Below, one piece after another: positions 59,291 through 64,000 of a stretch of DNA of 64,000 bases (positions within the stretch are counted from its first letter, which is position 1; each line of letters starts with the position of its first letter). Position numbers and translations under genes: made by a program. The notes under the pieces were generated by a model that searched no databases, had not been told where the DNA came from, and saw only the letters and a list, made by a program, of their open reading frames with translations. This DNA comes from Diadophis punctatus similis (Eukaryota; Chordata; Lepidosauria; Squamata; Dipsadidae), in the NCBI GenBank assembly GCA_023053685.1, contig JALIGW010000005.1, positions 25,324,001 to 25,388,000 of the forward strand, given 5' to 3'.

Positions 59291-60057
59291 CAGGTAGACA
59301 TCAACTTATGACCACAGTGGAGCCCAAAATTTCTGTTACTAAGACACTTGTTAAGTGAGTTTTGTTCCATTTTTCAACCTTTATTACCACAGCGTTAAGT
59401 GAATCACTGCAGTTGTTAAGTCAGTTGTCAAGCCTGAAGCTGACCTGACCGAAGCCATTTTGGAGCTTCAGTGTTGCCACACTGGAGCTGAGGGATAGGG
59501 AGGGAGGAATAAAGATAGCTGGAGTTTTGTAGTCAAAATAAAATACTTTCTCCGGGGAACCAAGGACATTCTCACACCTGGTCTGAGAAGGGAGAAATGA
59601 TGTTACCAGGCAACCAGACAGCCACCTGATTGTACCATGTGACTGATTTTTTAGGGAAAAACTTTTATTTTTAATTAGGTGAAAACTTCCGGAACATTCA
59701 GAGTCGGTTTTCACCAGAACTGTGCCAATATGATATCTCCAATAAAATTATTCTTTGAGGAATCTAGTGGCCTCGGAGTTTTGTTTGGTATGGGCTTATT
59801 ACTTGGAACCCTGACATCAGTAACATGGTGTGAACTGAATCTTGCTTCCCCATTGGCTTTGTTTCACAAAAGATGTTCACAGGACCCTGGGACAGTGCAA
59901 CCATTGTAAATATCAGCCTGTTTGTCAAACATCCAAATTTGGATCATGTGACCATGGGGATGCCACAACGGTTGTGTAAAAAATAGTCATAAGTCATGTT
60001 TTCAGTTCTAACTTTGAACGGCCACTAAATGAGTGGTTGTAAGTCAAAGATGGCCTG
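59291..60057 (-). mobile_element. Tigger-like MITE, copy 8, split by a solo LTR
   Basis: The parts 59291-59425 and 59817-60057 join into one reverse-orientation Tigger-like copy, with TA at 59289-59290 and 60058-60059. Ends CAGGTAGACATCAACTTATG and AAGTCAAAGATGGCCTG. The LTR lies in the middle. Confidence 0.85.
59426..59816 (+). mobile_element. Solo LTR with 5-bp target duplication
   Basis: 391 bp beginning TGTCAAGCCTGAAGC and ending GGAACCCTGACA, so the termini TGTCA / TGACA are inverted. The direct repeat TCAGT lies at 59421-59425 and 59817-59821. An AATAAA signal is at about 59741. No internal retroelement genes are next to it, so it is a recombined solo LTR. Whether it is from an endogenous retrovirus or a Gypsy-type element cannot be told. 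Confidence 0.82.
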
Positions 60058-60059
60058 TA

Positions 60060-61623
60060 TCTGAGATTGGATTTTATTTTGGTCAGGATGAAGAAGGCAA
60101 GTTCTGTAGATTGAACAAATCTTTTTGGGTTTGCTCAACCGGAGGGACATCCACCCCCCCCCCGACACTTCTTCAACTGTCTTGTCTTTTTTTGTCTAAG
60201 TTCAGCCTTTCAGCTTATTGATTAATTCACAAAGAAACAGCTCACACTGCTTCTGGAAACACTATTTGTCTCAGCTGTCAGCCCAGTGTGCTATCAATGC
60301 ATAAGTGCCAAAACAAGTGTACATTTTGTATTTTATCCTCTGCAGACACCAGCATAACTTGTGATTCATCAACAAATTCATCACCAGCTGCCTAATTATC
60401 ATATCATTTCTGGATTTCTTAATGTATGAAGTACTTTTATTTATTTCTAATAGAAGACAGAAAGAAATGTGTAGTTGCTTGAATATTTTGTCTAATTTCA
60501 TTATGTATACAAAAAACTGAAGCAGTGTTTATTAAAATTTGTTTTAAGCAGACCGAGCTAGATAAAAGATCAAGCTGAAGCATCGTATGCAACGGTGTAA
60601 GGCTTGCAAGACTCACATTTTGACTTTGCAGAACTGGAAAATATGCTTTGAAAATTGTTCTAATGAGCACAGAGGAACCACATGCGATAACTTCAATGAG
60701 AATTAGGAAAGGAACATTGACATTCATTTACTGTAGGAGAAAAGAGTTACAGACTCTATCACATTCGGTAGATATTTACAGCTGGCAAAATTAACCAGCA
60801 TATATTGCAGAACATAACATTTAATTATATATTGCAAGATATAAATAGTAGGAAAATTTGAGGAATTCAAACTTGTGAATTGTGAGAGACGATCAGCAGA
60901 TATGCAGATGAGAACCAGGATGTGCAGATCAATAAAAAAATAGTTCAGCATGAATAGAATGGCATTCCAGTCAGATGGATTTTTAGGATGAAAAAGATCT
61001 CTATAACTTTGGATTGCTTACTGTTTCCGTATGTAATGTCTCCCCAGGCACATCCCTTTCTTTTTTACAGTGTAATTACTGCTATTCGGTCCAAGTTTTT
61101 TGAGAGATGAAATTAGTCAGATAAAAGCTTATGGTGTTTTACCATCCTTTCTCTCCCAACTGGAATTTACTCCTTTCTTTGAAAACCAAATCATTTTTCT
61201 GCTCCAGCAGAAGGAGAGGCTGAGGACAACTGCCTTTGGGTTCAGGAAGAGCATTCATAATTCTCCCTCTTATAACTACCTACTCAGTATCTGAACCTGT
61301 CTGGAAACTAGGGAATAGTTCCCAATAAAGGCCATTGCTTAGTGCTTTGTGATATAGAGTCATCTTGATTTATAGTACTAGCAATCATTGGCAGTCCTAT
61401 ACACCACAACAAATTTCTGTAATTCTTTTTTTAAACCACTCTGGTTGGCAACCATTTATTGTGGCCTTTTGTGTATTTCCAACCAGTGGTATGCTGAACT
61501 TTCTTGCTCCGTTGAAATAGCTTTGACTAGATTAACAGGAAATAATGTGCAGTTTCAATGGATGGTGTAAAATACCATGTGGAATGTATTTCCTCACTGT
61601 CTCATTTGCCCTTACTCACCTTG
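60060..61623. other. Unique sequence, nothing recognised
   Basis: AT-rich. Small unsupported ORFs only. Confidence 0.4.
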
Positions 61624-61742
61624 TCTAAACTAAACTAAACTAAACTAAACTAAACTAAACTAAACTAAACTAAACTAAACTAAACTAAACTAAACTAAAC
61701 TAAACTAAACTAAACTAAACTAAACTAAACTAAACTAAACTA
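61624..61742. repeat. Perfect (TAAAC)n pentamer array
   Basis: About 23 identical units of CTAAA without a single change. The motif is not the ATTCT type that ends CR1 copies. No LINE end is seen on either side. Confidence 0.98.
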
Positions 61743-62264
61743 ATCGTGGATATATAGTCAACTTTGATCATTTTAGATGCATTTTTCTTGACATTTAAAA
61801 ATAATGCAGAAATAGGATGGAAAAAGGTCATAAATGAAGATACGTAAAAGTGACAGAATGGAAATAGATGAATGTACTTGTTTAAAGATTCTAGCTGAGA
61901 TACAGAGCTATCATAAACCTTTGCCTGAAGAATGATACACTCCAGTTTTGAATGGCTGTCCTCTTCTGCTGCGTGTAGAAGGGGCACACATGGAGCACTG
62001 CAGGATGAAGAAAATACCTGCTTAGGAAGCCAGAGTGGACAAATCAGTACTGATGATCAGTGGTGGACAGATGCTGCAGTTAGAACAGCTTCATATCCTG
62101 TCTTAGGTAAATAAGTTACCAGCCATAAGCCTGCTAGATACCAGAATCTAATCCCCATCCAAAATTCCTAAGTGTTCTGAAGTTTGCATGTTGCAATGCC
62201 TTGTGTTGTGAGTGAGATCCTAGAAGTGAAAGTCCAGAAAATCCCATGTAATGAATAACTTTAT

Positions 62265-62500
62265 AAGGCCCTATGGAGATTCTCAGTCATCCAAGTCATG
62301 GTTGTCCCAAAGATGCTTTTTCAAAAGTCAGTGGGACTTTGTTTTCCTTAAAGACATTTCACTTCTCATAGAAGAAACTTCAAGAATGGCAATAAAGAAG
62401 CATCAGAACTGCAGAAGTTTCTTGGATGAGAAGCAAAATGTCTTCAAGGAAAACAAAGTCCAGTTGCCTTTTGAAAAATCACCTTTAGGACAACTTTGTA
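62265..62500. mobile_element. Fold-back element, copy B (same family as 44105)
   Basis: GTCATGGTTGTCCCAAAGAT, AAAGACATTTCACTTCTCAT, CAGAAGTTTCTTGGATGAGA and AATGTCTTCAAGGAAAACAA follow the same order as copy A. The right-arm core reads CTGCAGA .. AGAAGC with GAAA changed to AAAA. More decayed than copy A. Confidence 0.65.
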
Positions 62501-62625
62501 AGTCAAGAGTTTTGAAACAATAGGCCATGTGTTTCTTTACTGCCATTCCTATCAAAATTTATGACACAAATTTATCTTATCTTCATTAACACTAAGGCCA
62601 TCCGGACTATTTTTATCTCAATTAT

Positions 62626-62835
62626 TGTTGAGTTCTGATACTCAGGAGGCAGGTTGAGTGACTTCAGCTCTTTATTATTTACAGTGAGCAAACTTTAGCA
62701 ACAGCCCCAGCTGGGGCTGCAGTTTAAATAGAGAGACCCAACTGGGAAGAACCAATCAGTGATTACCTTTTGTGATCAATAGAGCGGATCTGTGTGAAAA
62801 CTTCTCAGCTAACATGTAAATCCCAAGACACAACA
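62626..62835 (-). mobile_element. Short solo LTR with 5-bp target duplication
   Basis: 210 bp. On the minus strand it starts TGTTGTGTCTTGGG and ends CAGAACTCAACA. The duplication ATTAT lies at 62621-62625 and 62836-62840. Promoter and polyadenylation signals are in the right order on the minus strand: CTATTTAAA (about 62727) and AATAAA (about 62672). Short LTRs of this kind occur in Gypsy-type and TRIM-like elements; the class is not settled. Confidence 0.8.
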
Positions 62836-62840
62836 ATTAT

Positions 62841-63737
62841 ATTTTAGTGTTTTAGAGCAATGAGCTGTCTTATAGAGCTAACAAATTTTCTTTAATAACC
62901 AGCAAAATTCAGTAGGACCTCGCTAGGAAAACTCTGACTTTAATTGTTCTAAGTTTAATAATAACAACAACTGTTAACACTCTTGCTAATTTATAGCGAT
63001 ATTTATGACAGTCTCTTTTCTGAAACTTAGTGCTGATAGTCTCAGTGTTCAAAGCAGTTTGAGCTAAAAAGTTTTACTTGAGATCGTCAATAAATCTTTT
63101 TAATTCAATTTCGTTTTACTTGTCTTTCATTATGTTTTATCTTTATTTTTAACTTTTATATTGTGTAAGGCAGATCAATGACTAAAAATAAATTGCTTTC
63201 ACTCTGCTGAGTGTACGCATCTCTTGAAGGGAAACGTAGATTATGCAAACTTCAAACTTCCCTAGCCTGGTACCATTAGATTCTCCTGGAACTGAATTGC
63301 CCAAAATTCCTAACCATTTTTTGCCCATTGGCGGAAAATGTTAGGAGTTTCAGTTTAGACTCATATTGAAAGTGCCAGATTGGGAAATGAACCTCTAGGA
63401 TCCAGAATCTGTGCTATTAATCTATACAGCCCCTTTGCTAATTTAGGAGAATCCAAAGAATATATTCATTGCTCCATTGTTATAAGACAATATTTAGTAA
63501 TGTGGCTAAAGATTTCGTGGATGGATAAATCATACAAATATGCAGTATTTCTTTTTTAAGCAATTCAAACAACTTAAAAAATTGCAATTAATCTGAACAA
63601 AGGGATGCCACTTCCTTGCCATTTTGATGATTTGAGAACGCAGAATTAAGATGGACAGACCTTTGCAAATAACCTCCAGCAAAAAAAAAATTCTAAGTCA
63701 TTGTGACTCTCAGCATGTGAATATTGTTCTTCTAAGA
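62841..63737. other. Unique sequence, nothing recognised
   Basis: No supported ORF or repeat family. Confidence 0.4.
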
Positions 63738-64000
63738 CAGGAGTGACAAACTTAATTTCATTGTGGGCTGCATCAGGATTGTGGTTGACCTCGGGGGGTT
63801 CGGATGGGCATGGGCGGGGTGGATGTGGCTGGGATGGGAGTGGCCAGCTTCCCTGCCTCCCGCCTTCTCATTTCCATCTCTCTCCCTCCTTCCCTCCCTC
63901 CCTCCCCTCCCCTCCCATCCTTCCTTTGGGACCTAAGGCTGATCGTGTTCTGGCCCGGATGGCAGCCATAAAGTTATAGATCAGTACCTGGAGGCATGGG
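63738..64000. mobile_element. hAT element (CAGGAGTGACAAAC type), cut by the window edge
   Basis: Starts CAGGAGTGACAAACTTAATT, then GTGGGCTGCATCAGGATTGT, GGGCATGGGCGGGG and a C-rich (CCCT)n tract (63882-63917). This is the longer form of the CAGGGGTGTCAAAC family of 6204 and 21984. The right end is outside. Confidence 0.75.

Overview
The window looks like nuclear DNA of a squamate reptile, most likely an advanced snake. The evidence is the repeat mix: CR1 LINE copies whose 3' ends run into ATTCT pentamers, an L1 with an AT-rich body, several L2/CR1-like LINE tails ending in (AAAT)n, a tRNA-derived SINE with a tail that looks BovB-like, a SPIN-type hAT transposon, and many small hAT and Tigger-like MITEs. 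Base composition is AT-rich and microsatellites are long. Nothing suggests a prokaryote, plasmid or virus. The species cannot be read from the sequence.

One protein-coding locus can be supported: the first coding exon of the orphan class A receptor GPR26, on the minus strand (11633-12300). It ends in a good splice donor in phase 2. TM6, TM7 and the tail must lie on later exons to the left, and I could not find them, so positions 1-11632 are best read as intron 1. Positions 12301 to 64000 are the 5' flank of the gene. In vertebrates with GPR26 mapped this side is gene-poor, and the window agrees: no other exon could be supported.

Layout. 1-11632: intron with a CR1 fragment, hairpin hAT MITEs, a three-level nest of transposons (3601-4217), two Tigger-like copies, a 5'-truncated L1-like insertion and long (TTTA)n arrays. 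11633-12800: GPR26 exon 1, 5' UTR and promoter-proximal DNA. 13100-14600: a dense block of microsatellites about 0.8-2.3 kb upstream of the start codon. 16100-23650: an inverted repeat pair, LINE 3' ends, Tigger-like copies (one carrying a nested hAT) and a CR1 RT fragment. 25337-30803: an L1 with both ends and a target-site duplication, but many frame breaks and an internal deletion. 31250-41930: L2 RT relic, SINE, SPIN copy, a long-TIR element, a hairpin with hammerhead-like cores, and a hAT MITE built of palindromes. 42000-64000: long unique stretches, some conserved-looking, with SINEs, hAT and Tigger-like copies, two solo LTRs and a perfect TAAAC array.

The main interest is transposon archaeology. 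Target-site duplications can be read directly for many insertions, nests give relative ages, one family (SPIN) is a known case of horizontal transfer, and three inverted-repeat families carry hammerhead-ribozyme-like cores.
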